This document shows, piece after piece, positions 48,900-58,005 of a DNA stretch of 64,000 nt (the first letter of the stretch is position 1; each line of letters begins with the position of its first letter). The notes under the pieces are model-generated. The model was given only the letters and a program-made list of their open reading frames with translations. It had not been told where the DNA came from and searched no databases. This DNA comes from Cerrena zonata. Lineage: Eukaryota; Basidiomycota; Agaricomycetes; Polyporales; Cerrenaceae. The stretch spans positions 1,984,001 to 2,048,000 of the forward strand of contig JASBNA010000005.1 of NCBI GenBank assembly GCA_038087015.1, written 5' to 3'. A program made the position numbers and the translations under genes.

Positions 48900-51800
48900 T
48901 CACGTCCTTGTGATCTTGCAAGAGTTCTTTCATATACACCATCTTCCCAGTTAAAAAGCCATGATGGGTACATTCTAGATGGTTTAGTTGGCCGAGTTAA
49001 ATGGTCCAGTTCTACAAATCTCAGCTGTTTAGGCTTAGGCCTGGGTGCACTTGGATGACGCTTATGAAAGTCCTTGACAGCTTTCTGAGCATTTGTCAAC
49101 TGTGATGCAGGTTCCCAAGTTTCCTCTGATCTAGGATAGCCTTCCCAGTGGATAAGATACTTTAATATTCCTCGTTCAACCTTTGAATCTAAAATACTTT
49201 CAACATTGTACTCCTCTTTACCTTCAATGATCTCAGGTAGGGGAGGGAGTGGCTTCTGTTGTGAGGAATAAATAGGTGCAACATATGGAGTTAGAACTAC
49301 TTCATTGAAAACAGGATGTATTGACCTCCAAGTACTTGGTAATTGAAGTCGATATGCAGACTTTCCTATCTTCTCTGTAATCTTAAATGGTCCATACCGC
49401 TTGTCTTCCAGTTTCTTCATTGGTCTGTTGGTCTTAATATTGTATCCTTCTAACCATACTCTATCTCCAACATCATATTTCCTGGATTCCTTCTTTGTAC
49501 GATCATAGTATCGTTTCATCATTTCTTGTGATGCTTTCATTGCAGATGCAGCCTCAGATTGAATTTCCTTGATACGATCTGCAAATTGCTCAGCTGTCAC
49601 ATTCTTGACTTCACGTCTTGCCTCATGACCTTTCCAAGGGTGAAAACCTTTGTTAACATAGAATGGAGAAAATCCTGTGGAAGACTGAGTTTTGTCATTA
49701 TAAGCAAAACCAGCCATTGGTAACCACTCAGCCCAATCATCTTGTCTGTGATTTACAAACACACGAAGATATTGCTCAATTTCTTGATTAACACGTTCAG
49801 TCTGTCCATCAGTTTGAGGATGATATGCTGTGGATGGATTTCCTTTAATACCTAGTAGCTCATAAAGAGCCTTAATGAACTTAGATACAAACTGGGGTCC
49901 TCTGTCACTGATAATCTTGCATGGAAGGCCATGATATACAAATACATGATCACGTAGTATTTTAGCCCAACCTTCTGATGTAAGTTCAATATTAGTTGGA
50001 AGAGGTATAATCTGCTTTCCACCAACATCAACTATTACCAGAATTGCATCATATCCTTGTGACTCTGGAAGAGGTCCAATCATATCAACAGAGATAATTT
50101 CCCAAGGCCGAGATGGAACTTCATTAGGTTGCAAGGGTGCTGCAAGCTTCTCATGATGGGGTTTAGTTCTTTGACAAACCTCACATCCAGTCACATAAGC
50201 TTGAACATCTGCACGGATCCTTGGCCACCAGTAATTGCGAGTAATCAGCTCATGAGTTTTATAACGACCAGGATGTCCAGCCATTATAGAATCATGATGT
50301 ATTTGAATGATCTCTTCACGAAGTTGTTTATCTCTTGGTACATAGATACGACCATGCCAGGTGATAATTCCATCAGATTCTTCCCATCCCTTCTCCTGAT
50401 TGACCAGTGCTTTTTCCACTGCACTGTCATGATTTCTTCCAAGTTTCTTGATTCGTTCTAGAAGACTATTATCCTGAACAATCTCAAATTCCATAGCTCT
50501 GAACCAGTAAGGTTTTAACAGTACCACATTCTCATTATCATCTTGACCTCGATAATGGTCTACACGCCTTGACAGAAGATCTGGCTTAGTGTGTAATCTC
50601 CCAGGTTTATGATGTAAACTGAAATGATAGTTTGCTAACTCTGTTACCCATCTAGCTTGCCTGCGATTGAGTTTCTGGGGTTTCCTAAAGTACTCAAGGT
50701 TCTTGTGGTCTGTCCAGATCTCAAACTCATGCTTTGCACCCATCAGATAGTGTCTCCACTCATCTAATGCAGTCATCATAGCTAAAAGTTCCTTGTCATA
50801 AATCTCATAATTGCGCTCAACAGCAGTCATAGATTTAGACAGAAAGGCAACAGGATGCCACTTCCCATCATGCATTTGAGACAAAACTGCTCCAACTGCA
50901 TAATCAGATGCATCACATTCCACCCGATAGGGTTCATCATCTGTAGGAATAACAAGAACAGGTGCTGTGATAATGCTTTCTTTGATCTGCTCAAAAGCCT
51001 TCTGTTGTGAATCTCCCCAAGTCCAATCTGCTTTTCCAGTCAGAGATGTCAATGGTCTTGCAATATCTCCATATCCTAGTATAAAGCGGCGATAGAAATT
51101 GGTAAATCCTAAAAATGCTTGAACATCTCTCTTGCATTTTGGCACAGGCCATTCATATACACCACGGACTTTGACAGGGTCCATTCCAACATGTCCTTCA
51201 GAGATGATCATTCCAAGATACTCAACTTGAGTTGCTTCAAACTCACACTTCTCTGCTTTGAGATATAACTTGTGCTCTCTGAGAATCTGTAATACTTTAC
51301 GAACAATATGTCTATGTTCCTCCAGAGTCTTGGTGAAGATCATAATATCATCTAGGTATACAACAACTACACCTTGATTAATCAAATCCTTAAACAAGTC
51401 ATTCATCAGAGTTTGGAAAGTAGCAGGTGAGTTTGTTAGTCCAAAGAACATAACAAGAGGTTCAAATAGTCCCCGGTTGGTTCTGAAAGCAGCTTTCCAT
51501 TCATCACCTTCCTTGATACGAACATTGTTATATCCCCAACGTACATCAAGCTTTGTAAAATACCTTGCTCCTTTCAACTTGTTCACTAGCTCTGGGATGA
51601 GAGGTATAGGATACCTATTCTTGATAGTCATCTCATTAAGTTTCCGATAATCCTGAACAGGTCTAAGACTTCCATCTTTCTTCTTGACAAAGAAGAATGG
51701 TGAAGCCATAGGAGATTTTGAAGGTCTGATACGTCCAGAGCGTAAATTCTCTTCTAAGAATTCATCAAGCATCTTCTGTTCTTCAAGGTTCAAAGGATAG

Positions 51801-52996
51801 ATCTTGCAATCTAGAGGCTTTGCACCTGGAGTCAGCTCAATCACATGATCCCATGGTCTATGTTCAGGCAGAGTATCAAATTCCTGCTTTGCAAATACCT
51901 CAGCAAAGTCCTGATAGTGCTCTGGTACTATACTCTCAAAGTCCTTCTTAATCTTGTCAGCATTACTTGCTTCTGCTAACTTAGAAGATATAGTTGCCTT
52001 TGCCCGAACATGTAACTTATCTAGACCAAGATAAGATCTGTAATCCATAAGAAAAAGCCTGTCTCCTTCCTCCAAGGGATTTTGACAGTCTTCTTCCTCA
52101 TCTTCATCAGGTTCCAAAATACGCATCATATAGCCACACTGAGAGGGACAGCGATCAAACTTGATAGTTCCTTCCTGCCAGTTAACAGAAGGGTTATGTA
52201 ACTTCAGCCAGTCATAACCAATAAATAAGTCAGACCTGCCAAGATCAGTCACAGAAAGTTCAATAACTTCTCTATGATCTTGAATCTTCATAACAAGTTC
52301 AACAAATTCAGTAATTGGTCCTGCCTTATTACGACTTCCATCTGCATTATAAACTGGTATAGGTCGAGGAGACTTTCTAGTTGTAAGACCATGTTTCTTG
52401 ACAAACTTTGTATCAATAGAAGATCCCATACAGCCACTATCAATAAGTGCTTGTACAGTGAAGGTGTTCAAATTGTCTAGTGTCTGAAGTACAGCTGACA
52501 CATCCAATTGATTACCACGACCTTCCCTGATGATACTTTTAGGTCTTGCATATTCCTCTAGCTCTGCTATTGCTTGCTCATCATTCAAACCAATAATCCT
52601 ATGAAGTTCTTCCCAAGTAGCCTCATGCTGTTTCTTTGGATGTACCCACATTCTGAATATACCAATACTTCTGCAGTTGTTCTCTCGCATACGCCTGAGA
52701 GTCCACACACTACCAAAAGGTTCTGCATATTCTTCCTTAGGTTTATCCTCAGGCTTGTCTAAAATAATCTCCTCATTCTGGGCATTACAGGGAATTAAGC
52801 ATGGCTCTGAACCACCACTGCGCTCATTATCTTGAGGAGACGCCCTAGCCTGAATTTTAGATACTATTTCAACAGCATGTTGACTGATTTGAGTCTGCAG
52901 CTGGGAAGCTACTGAGACTCGTTGCAAAAATCCAAATCCATTTGAGTTGGATTCTCTGGCATCTTGGCATGTACCAGCTCTCTGACCTGATCCCAT
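48893..52996 (-). CDS. pol: Chromovirus Pol polyprotein
   Basis: 1367 residues on the minus strand. Order: an aspartic protease with ALIDSGCMGSS (Asp near 186), then reverse transcriptase with the YLDDIMIF box (near 548). RNase H follows with DASDYAVGAVLSQ and the ELLAMMTALDEWRHYL helix. The integrase has a zinc-binding H-H-C-C region near 900-945 (GHPGRYKT..YWWPRI..C..C) and DDE core pieces SVDMIGPLP, SDRGPQF and NQEIEQYL. A C-terminal chromodomain follows (near 1260-1305, LIHWEGYPRSEETWEP). All key residues are present. The frame overlaps gag by 88 bases and is offset as for a -1 ribosomal frameshift; the listed ATG lies inside the overlap, so the true Pol is probably a Gag-Pol fusion. Confidence 0.96.
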   Translation of the reverse strand: MGSGQRAGTCQDARESNSNGFGFLQRVSVASQLQTQISQHAVEIVSKIQARASPQDNERSGGSEPCLIPCNAQNEEIILDKPEDKPKEEYAEPFGSVWTLRRMRENNCRSIGIFRMWVHPKKQHEATWEELHRIIGLNDEQAIAELEEYARPKSIIREGRGNQLDVSAVLQTLDNLNTFTVQALIDSGCMGSSIDTKFVKKHGLTTRKSPRPIPVYNADGSRNKAGPITEFVELVMKIQDHREVIELSVTDLGRSDLFIGYDWLKLHNPSVNWQEGTIKFDRCPSQCGYMMRILEPDEDEEEDCQNPLEEGDRLFLMDYRSYLGLDKLHVRAKATISSKLAEASNADKIKKDFESIVPEHYQDFAEVFAKQEFDTLPEHRPWDHVIELTPGAKPLDCKIYPLNLEEQKMLDEFLEENLRSGRIRPSKSPMASPFFFVKKKDGSLRPVQDYRKLNEMTIKNRYPIPLIPELVNKLKGARYFTKLDVRWGYNNVRIKEGDEWKAAFRTNRGLFEPLVMFFGLTNSPATFQTLMNDLFKDLINQGVVVVYLDDIMIFTKTLEEHRHIVRKVLQILREHKLYLKAEKCEFEATQVEYLGMIISEGHVGMDPVKVRGVYEWPVPKCKRDVQAFLGFTNFYRRFILGYGDIARPLTSLTGKADWTWGDSQQKAFEQIKESIITAPVLVIPTDDEPYRVECDASDYAVGAVLSQMHDGKWHPVAFLSKSMTAVERNYEIYDKELLAMMTALDEWRHYLMGAKHEFEIWTDHKNLEYFRKPQKLNRRQARWVTELANYHFSLHHKPGRLHTKPDLLSRRVDHYRGQDDNENVVLLKPYWFRAMEFEIVQDNSLLERIKKLGRNHDSAVEKALVNQEKGWEESDGIITWHGRIYVPRDKQLREEIIQIHHDSIMAGHPGRYKTHELITRNYWWPRIRADVQAYVTGCEVCQRTKPHHEKLAAPLQPNEVPSRPWEIISVDMIGPLPESQGYDAILVIVDVGGKQIIPLPTNIELTSEGWAKILRDHVFVYHGLPCKIISDRGPQFVSKFIKALYELLGIKGNPSTAYHPQTDGQTERVNQEIEQYLRVFVNHRQDDWAEWLPMAGFAYNDKTQSSTGFSPFYVNKGFHPWKGHEARREVKNVTAEQFADRIKEIQSEAASAMKASQEMMKRYYDRTKKESRKYDVGDRVWLEGYNIKTNRPMKKLEDKRYGPFKITEKIGKSAYRLQLPSTWRSIHPVFNEVVLTPYVAPIYSSQQKPLPPLPEIIEGKEEYNVESILDSKVERGILKYLIHWEGYPRSEETWEPASQLTNAQKAVKDFHKRHPSAPRPKPKQLRFVELDHLTRPTKPSRMYPSWLFNWEDGVYERTLARSQGRDP

Positions 52997-54021
52997 GTCA
53001 ATTCCTTTGCCATATCTGCAACATCCACTTGTGGAATATCTGCTTGTTCAACTTGTCTAACAACCTGTGGTTTTATTGGACAATTACGACTGATATGTCC
53101 TGGCTGACCACATCTGTAGCAGAGTCTTTCCTTTCTCAACCTATCTATGTCCATAGGCTGACCATGACCACCAAAGGTAACACCAGTACCATCTTTACGT
53201 GCAGGTACAGTTGTGTGATATCCTTCAGATCTTGTAAACCGCCCCATGTTAGTTGTGACTGTGGTGTTGGGTTTCACCACTAAAGGTCCTGACTTCATAC
53301 GACCTTGAAGTCTACGCTGCATGTTATCAATCCTGATAACCTTCTCTTTATAGCTCTCATAACTTGTAGGTAAAGAATCGCTATCATAGACTCTTTCTAT
53401 CAGGCGGTAACTGAGCCCTTGCTCAATCCTAGAGATCAAATACTGCTCATGATCTCCTCCAGTCCTGAATCCTGCTTGAACCATAAGTTGTTCAAACTCT
53501 ACAAAGTATTCATCTGCAGTGCGAGGTCCTTGCCTAAGAGCTTCCAACTTAGCTTGTGCATTCAACCTGAAGTTGGCATCCTTGAAGGACTTGTCCAATG
53601 CTTCCAAGAACTCCTTCCAGGTATCTGTAACAGTAACATCTCCAACATCATCTATCTTAGCTTCCAAATAGTTCTGAGCCCATTTGTCAGCAAACCCTTC
53701 TTTCATATAAGATAAGGTAAACAGAATCTTAGCTTGGTCTGTTGCAAACCTATCTCTCTTTTCAGCAATGAATAGAATAACTTGTCTTCTCCATGAAGCA
53801 TACTTAGCTTTGCTTCCATCAAAGACTGCTGGCTTAGCACCCTGAACTTTGGTGTCAGAGTCATTCATCATACTGAGTAACTGTAAAGGTTTGACTATTG
53901 GTGAGAGAAGTGGGGTAGAGGGATACTGAGGTGATAGATTGACTGAGGGTGTAGAGGGTTCTTCTGAATGTGCTTCTGAAGAAGGTGTTGAAGGTCTTGA
54001 GCGATACACAAAGTAATCCAC
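52909..54021 (-). CDS. gag: Chromovirus Gag with CCHC zinc knuckle
   Basis: 370 residues. The N-terminus is Ser/Thr/Pro-rich. The middle is the retrotransposon Gag capsid-like region with TWKEFLEALDKSFKD, DEYFVEFEQLMVQAGF and YLISRIEQGLS. A single zinc knuckle CYRCGQPGHISRNC follows near residue 300 and binds the element RNA. It forms the virus-like particle in the cytoplasm. The C-terminal coding end overlaps the start of pol. Confidence 0.94.
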   Translation of the reverse strand: MDYFVYRSRPSTPSSEAHSEEPSTPSVNLSPQYPSTPLLSPIVKPLQLLSMMNDSDTKVQGAKPAVFDGSKAKYASWRRQVILFIAEKRDRFATDQAKILFTLSYMKEGFADKWAQNYLEAKIDDVGDVTVTDTWKEFLEALDKSFKDANFRLNAQAKLEALRQGPRTADEYFVEFEQLMVQAGFRTGGDHEQYLISRIEQGLSYRLIERVYDSDSLPTSYESYKEKVIRIDNMQRRLQGRMKSGPLVVKPNTTVTTNMGRFTRSEGYHTTVPARKDGTGVTFGGHGQPMDIDRLRKERLCYRCGQPGHISRNCPIKPQVVRQVEQADIPQVDVADMAKELTWDQVRELVHAKMPENPTQMDLDFCNESQ

Positions 54022-54262
54022 GATGACAATAATATAACTAGGAAAAGATGATACACTGGTCCACCAGTACCTTTCTGGTTTCCGCCCACAGTGGGATCCT
54101 TAATAACTCGGTATCAAAGATCACTGTATCACAAATGAGACTATTTACCAAGGCTTGCTCCTTGATAAACCAAGTCACACAATTCCAAATCCAAGGTAAC
54201 AATAACTAGGTAACACTACTTGTTATCTTCTGATGATAACCAAGTAAACAAACAGTTTGACA

Positions 54263-54420
54263 CCACTAGAGGACTCCTGGCTCCGTGCTTTTGTCAAAAC
54301 TAAAACAATGATTGAACACCACTAGAGAACCCTTGGCTCCGTGCTATTGTTCTAATCACAAACTTATTGAATACCACTAGAGGACTCTTGGCTCCGTGCT
54401 TTTATTCAATAAACTCAGAC
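54263..54420 (-). repeat. Three imperfect tandem repeats in the chromovirus leader
   Basis: Three units of about 55-65 bases share CACTAGAG, then GGCTCCGTGCT followed by a T-rich stretch. They lie between the 5' LTR and gag, in the untranslated leader. A packaging or translation role is possible but not shown. Confidence 0.75.
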
Positions 54421-54515
54421 TAATAGAATTCCAACTAATTCTATATCTGACCACAAAGACACTTCCTTTATAACCAAAGGAGTAAAGGTATAAGAGGGTA
54501 AAGTAGGCAGTAGAG

Positions 54516-54527
54516 AGACTTGAGATA
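54516..54527 (-). promoter_or_regulatory. Primer-binding site, self-priming type
   Basis: On the minus strand, TATCTCAAGTCT lies one base downstream of the 5' LTR. It is the exact complement of AGACTTGAGATA at 54708-54719 inside the LTR, about 35 bases after TATATATA. It does not start with the TGG expected of a tRNA-primed site. Confidence 0.7.
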
Positions 54528-54528
54528 A

Positions 54529-55130
54529 TGTCAGCGACTAACTAAACTTACCTGCCTAGGTTGCCACAAGAACTCTGTCTTAATACTTAAGTAACAATGT
54601 TAAGAGGTTAAAACCCAGATAAGTCTCAGTTAGGAGATTCAGGCAACCACCTTGAATCAGGTGACTAAGAGTAGGAACTGTCTTAGTTGAATACTCCTAT
54701 TGAGTAGTATCTCAAGTCTGGGGGATGTATTGCTGAAAACAAGGTCTATATATACTAATCGGCCTGTGGCTATGCACATGTCCTTCTAACCAATCAGATC
54801 ACTCCTTCCCACGCCCTATACTAGATTACCAATCCAATATCTGCAACCAACCAATAGCATTAAAGCCTCACTAGTCATGAGTCAGCCAACTTGATGATGA
54901 GTAAGCTAAACCGCCAAACTAACCAATAGCATAAAAGCCTCAAAGGCTGCTTGGTAATATACTATTGCACAAGCCAATAGCATAAAGAGCTCAGAGAATG
55001 CTGAGTAAGCTATGTACATTGGTAAGCATGTGATTATCGAGAGCTTAGTCATTCCACTTATATCGTGAGAACCTTAGACATGCTTAGTTATGAAAGTAGA
55101 AGTATTGCCAAAAACAGTAAGTTCATGACA
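54529..55130 (-). repeat. 5' LTR of the chromovirus
   Basis: 602 bases, same sequence as 48280-48881. The TATA box on the minus strand is 54747-54754 and the predicted transcript start is near 54719, giving U3 of about 411 bases and R-U5 of about 191 bases. Confidence 0.93.
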
Positions 55131-55135
55131 ATAAC
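55131..55135 (+). repeat. Retrotransposon target-site duplication, right
   Basis: ATAAC, matching 48275-48279. Confidence 0.9.
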
Positions 55136-56702
55136 AAAGTCAAAGGTTGCCAAGACTCGGAGAGGTACCCGTACACCAAAGGCTCACCCTACATCAAAGA
55201 CATATGCACGTGAACATGGTCTCGATCGGGGAGGCACCAAGAAGCTCGATAATTCACCAACAGGACAACCGCCTGTTCTTGACCCTGGGGCGGCAGATGA
55301 AGGTCTCCTGGCATTTGTTCAAAGCACCACATGTCGACGTAAGATTTGGGCTGAAGCGTTTGATGTACCAGCAGCCTCACTTGAAGGTATGGAATATATC
55401 CAAGTTAACAAGCGGATCTTGCTGCATGCTGATAGTTTTATGGGCCAGTCCCTTCTGTTCCATGCTGCGACATCTGTGACCCATCACTATTTGATGCAAC
55501 ACGCCCAGGAATACAACGTAAAGCATCAAAACAAAGTGTCCCAAAGAAGGGAGAATCGGTTCCCGAGATTCAGTCTCAGCTTCGCCAGTGGAGACGAGAC
55601 ATATTTGAGCGTGATCATGCCCTCGCACAGTACGAAGCAAAGTCGCTCTTGAACAATGAACTGGTAGCCACACTGTCAGCACACGGCCCTCTTTCTGAGG
55701 GTAATGTCGCTATCTTGCTATCAGAGAGTTGGGTATGGTGGCAACGTTATGGAACAGAGCTTACCTCGTTTGTTGTCGCTCTCAAGATTCCTTTTGTACC
55801 AAACCCCAAGAAACTCCGAAAGGAATCCGTGAAGGAGAAGCCCGAGGCTGAACCATTGCCAAGCTCCAATGCTCGAAAACGAATGCCAGCATCCAAAGCA
55901 CTGCAGGATGACTCTCTGAGTCCGAAGCGATTTCGTATCAATGAGAGAACAGATGCCAGCAGTACGGGACAACAGGGTACTGGTCAAGACCGTCCCGTTA
56001 AGTTCCATACTTCAAGTCATGCGCCATCACACTCTCACACCCTGTCAACCTCAAGCTTCGCCGTGCCATTTGTTCAACATACCCCATATACACCAGTTCA
56101 TGCATCACAACCTCTTGCCTCCATGTCAGCATCCCCAAATCCTTCCATGTCGAGCATGCTACATCACTCTACATTCAACACACCTCCGTCATTTCAATAT
56201 CCCTCGCTCTTTCCCTATTCATTTCAATTTCCTCATTTAACTCCGACTTCCCACCTTCCGGAACCTCCTCATATTGTCCCATCTCAGGCTCAACAACATA
56301 CATCTATGCAACCAGATACTGGTTCATCAGGAACTACATGCTCTGGACCAAGGTCTAACTTAGTGAGTTCACTTGTATTTCAAGATAAATACCGCCATTT
56401 TGAGGGTCAATTTCTTAGGAACATACACAGAGTAGACCGAAGTAGACATTTCCTCATAGTAATGATAGAGTAAAGTACATGTTGCTTATGAGTAGGGTAG
56501 GTTGCGAGGTAAAGGCCATCGTGCTCACCAAGAGCGTGAACGTTGATTTCACTAAGTCCACACTTTTACGAGCGCCAAAGAGCACCCCGCCAAAACAGTG
56601 TCCAATTCGCCCAGTCCGCTCGCAAGCTCGCGCCATTCCAAACTCCGAATCCACAAAAGGAAAGCGCGTCCAGCTTGCGAGTGGACTGGTTTTACGAGTC
56701 TA

Positions 56703-56813
56703 GCGCTAAATGCACCCAGCCAAAAGCGCGTCCAATTCGCCCAGCCGGTTCCTCACAGAACCAAAGCGGAGCGGCGGAGTCCGAATGTGAGGAACCGGCT
56801 GGGAACGAGCCTA
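56703..56813 (+). mobile_element. Displaced terminal piece of the host element
   Basis: It begins with GCGCTAAAT (second copy of the inner target duplication) and ends GAGCCTA, the outer end of the second terminal repeat. It carries a perfect 18-base-arm hairpin (56740-56757 with 56786-56803). It is the 102-base end cut off from the left element by insertion of the right one. Confidence 0.82.
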
Positions 56814-56822
56814 TTACCGACA
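56814..56822 (+). repeat. Outer target-site duplication, right
   Basis: TTACCGACA, matching 36465-36473. Confidence 0.85.
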
Positions 56823-57087
56823 CGTCGCCCAATTCCGATCTGCGCAGTAATTGACTAAAGACCATTCAAAATTTCATACCAACTCTACACTGAGACAGAG
56901 GTACAAATATGGGGTGTCAAGGTGGTGTATCGTATAAACACTGAATAAAATATGTCGGCGAATAAAGGGTAGTGTACATTACGGGGATATCAAGTCCATT
57001 GAAGATAGGTAGTAGTCCGTTGAAAGTGCACCGATGAGCCAAGAGCCACTCTAGGGATCTAGAGTCTATCTGAATCTATCTCTCTAT

Positions 57088-57773
57088 TTATAGCTTAGGT
57101 GTTTGCGAACGCTGAGGAGCGTACTTCGCCATCTCATTCTCCTTCTTTTCGAAACCGCACTTCTCGTAGAAAGCTAAAGCACACCACACGTTAACAACTC
57201 ATCCAAGCGACAGAGCATATGAATAGACTTACGAATATTATGGTCGCTGCAGTTCAAGATCGTCTTGTAACAACCACTGTTCTCGCTGATCCCGGTCAAT
57301 GCCTGGATAACCCTCAACCCCAACTTCTTTCCCTGTTGGTTTTTATCGACCGCAATATCCTCAATATGACCAACACTTCCCAACCCCCTCAAGAACTTCC
57401 TCTCAATGAACACGCAACCTACCGCAACAATGCGATCGGTTGCCTTGTCCACGATGACAATAGAATAATACGTCTTGGGTGCAGCGCGCATGGCGTTGAA
57501 TTGCGCTACCCAGGCATCTTCACCTGGGTCTGTGACGACGGTGAGGACAGAGAGAATGTTGAGGTGGCCTCGGCGGTAATCTGTCGAAGCTAATGGGCGC
57601 ACCTAATGGAGTGATCGGTAGGTTAGTGAGAGGCGCGACACGTGAAGGGAAAGCGACCTCACATGAAGAGAAGAGTGAAGTTGGGTCTTGACATCCTCTG
57701 GGATGTACTCCGATGGGAACATGAGATCAAGTTGGTTGTCGGGGGTGAATGACTGGGAAAGTTGAGTGGTCAT
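57088..57773 (-). CDS. GNA1: Glucosamine-6-phosphate N-acetyltransferase
   Basis: It acetylates glucosamine-6-phosphate with acetyl-CoA on the route to UDP-GlcNAc, the precursor of chitin, GPI anchors and N-glycans. Starting at ATG 57773 (MTTQLSQSF), the first exon has FPSEYIPEDV. The GNAT core follows with HVRPLASTDYRRG, VGCVFIERKFLRG, the GHIEDIAVD strand and the acetyl-CoA loop DKNQQGKKLG. After an intron at about 57170-57235 the end reads FYEKCGFEKKENEM, the classic Gna1 C-terminus, and stops at 57088. Two introns split the gene. The total length (about 185 residues) fits the family. Confidence 0.92.
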
Positions 57774-58005
57774 AGCTTCTAGCTTGTACGTTCGATTGAG
57801 TTTATGAGAAGTTGAAAGTAGGGAGAACTAGATGAGCGTTGGGAGAGGGAAGATGTTCTCTAAGCCACGCAATAAAAAGAAAGGAGTTGGAGGGATAGTG
57901 GGTGTCAAGGAGGAGTGAGTTGGATGTGGGGAAGAGTTTGAGGGGGTATCGTTGCTAAACATAGCCACATGAGGGAAACCAATCCAAATCTGGAAAGCGC
58001 TGTAG

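Larger units (their letters stand above)
48280..55130 (-). mobile_element. Ty3/gypsy chromovirus, complete, minus strand
   Basis: A 6851-bp LTR retrotransposon with 602-bp LTRs (TG..CA), gag and pol in overlapping frames, a polypurine tract next to the 3' LTR and a non-tRNA primer-binding site next to the 5' LTR. All coding domains are open and catalytic motifs present, and the LTRs look identical where I compared them. It is therefore recent and may still be able to move. The C-terminal chromodomain places it in the chromoviruses, whose integrases target marked chromatin. Confidence 0.95.
46855..56445 (+). pseudogene. RecQ-like helicase interrupted by retrotransposon (right copy)
   Basis: The exons mirror the left copy: 46855-47340, 47391-48047, exon 3 split into 48101-48279 and 55136-55386, then 55449-56362 and 56419-56445. 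The chromovirus entered exon 3 just after motif VI, in the stretch coding KKGESDIT. It separates the helicase core (through QRAGRAAR) from the zinc cluster and tail. A truncated core might still be made, but the RecQ zinc domain would be lost. The split ends share the 5-base duplication ATAAC. Confidence 0.9.
43213..56702. mobile_element. Right element body (probable inserted element) with nested retrotransposon
   Basis: This is the mirror image of the left body, ending in the complement of TAGACTCGT at 56702. With the centre turned round it starts at TAGGCTCGT and totals 6739 bp after removing the 6851-bp retrotransposon and one 5-bp duplication, three bases longer than the host element. All reading frames I compared are identical to the left copy, so the copies are very young or kept alike by gene conversion. 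Confidence 0.8.
36465..56822. mobile_element. Composite of two inverted helicase/DUF6589 transposons plus a retrotransposon
   Basis: Two near-identical 6.74-kb elements lie in opposite orientation around an axis at 43160; left position x mirrors 86320-x, or 93176-x beyond the retrotransposon. The block is bounded by TTACCGACA on both sides (36465-36473 and 56814-56822). The outermost element bases are TAGACTCGT on the left and the complement of TAGGCTCGT on the right. An inner 9-base duplication, GCGCTAAAT, is at 43099-43107 and 56703-56711. So one element inserted into the terminal repeat of a pre-existing one. A 6851-bp chromovirus sits in the right copy. Long terminal repeats with 9-base duplications recall Mutator-like elements, but the protein differs from those I know. 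Confidence 0.9.

Noticed and set aside
36474..56702. The large palindrome as a sequencing artefact, in which one strand is read twice
   Set aside because: Both edges have correct element ends and target duplications, the end segments differ by a few bases, and only one arm holds a retrotransposon. Only the orientation of the 105-bp centre may still be an assembly matter.
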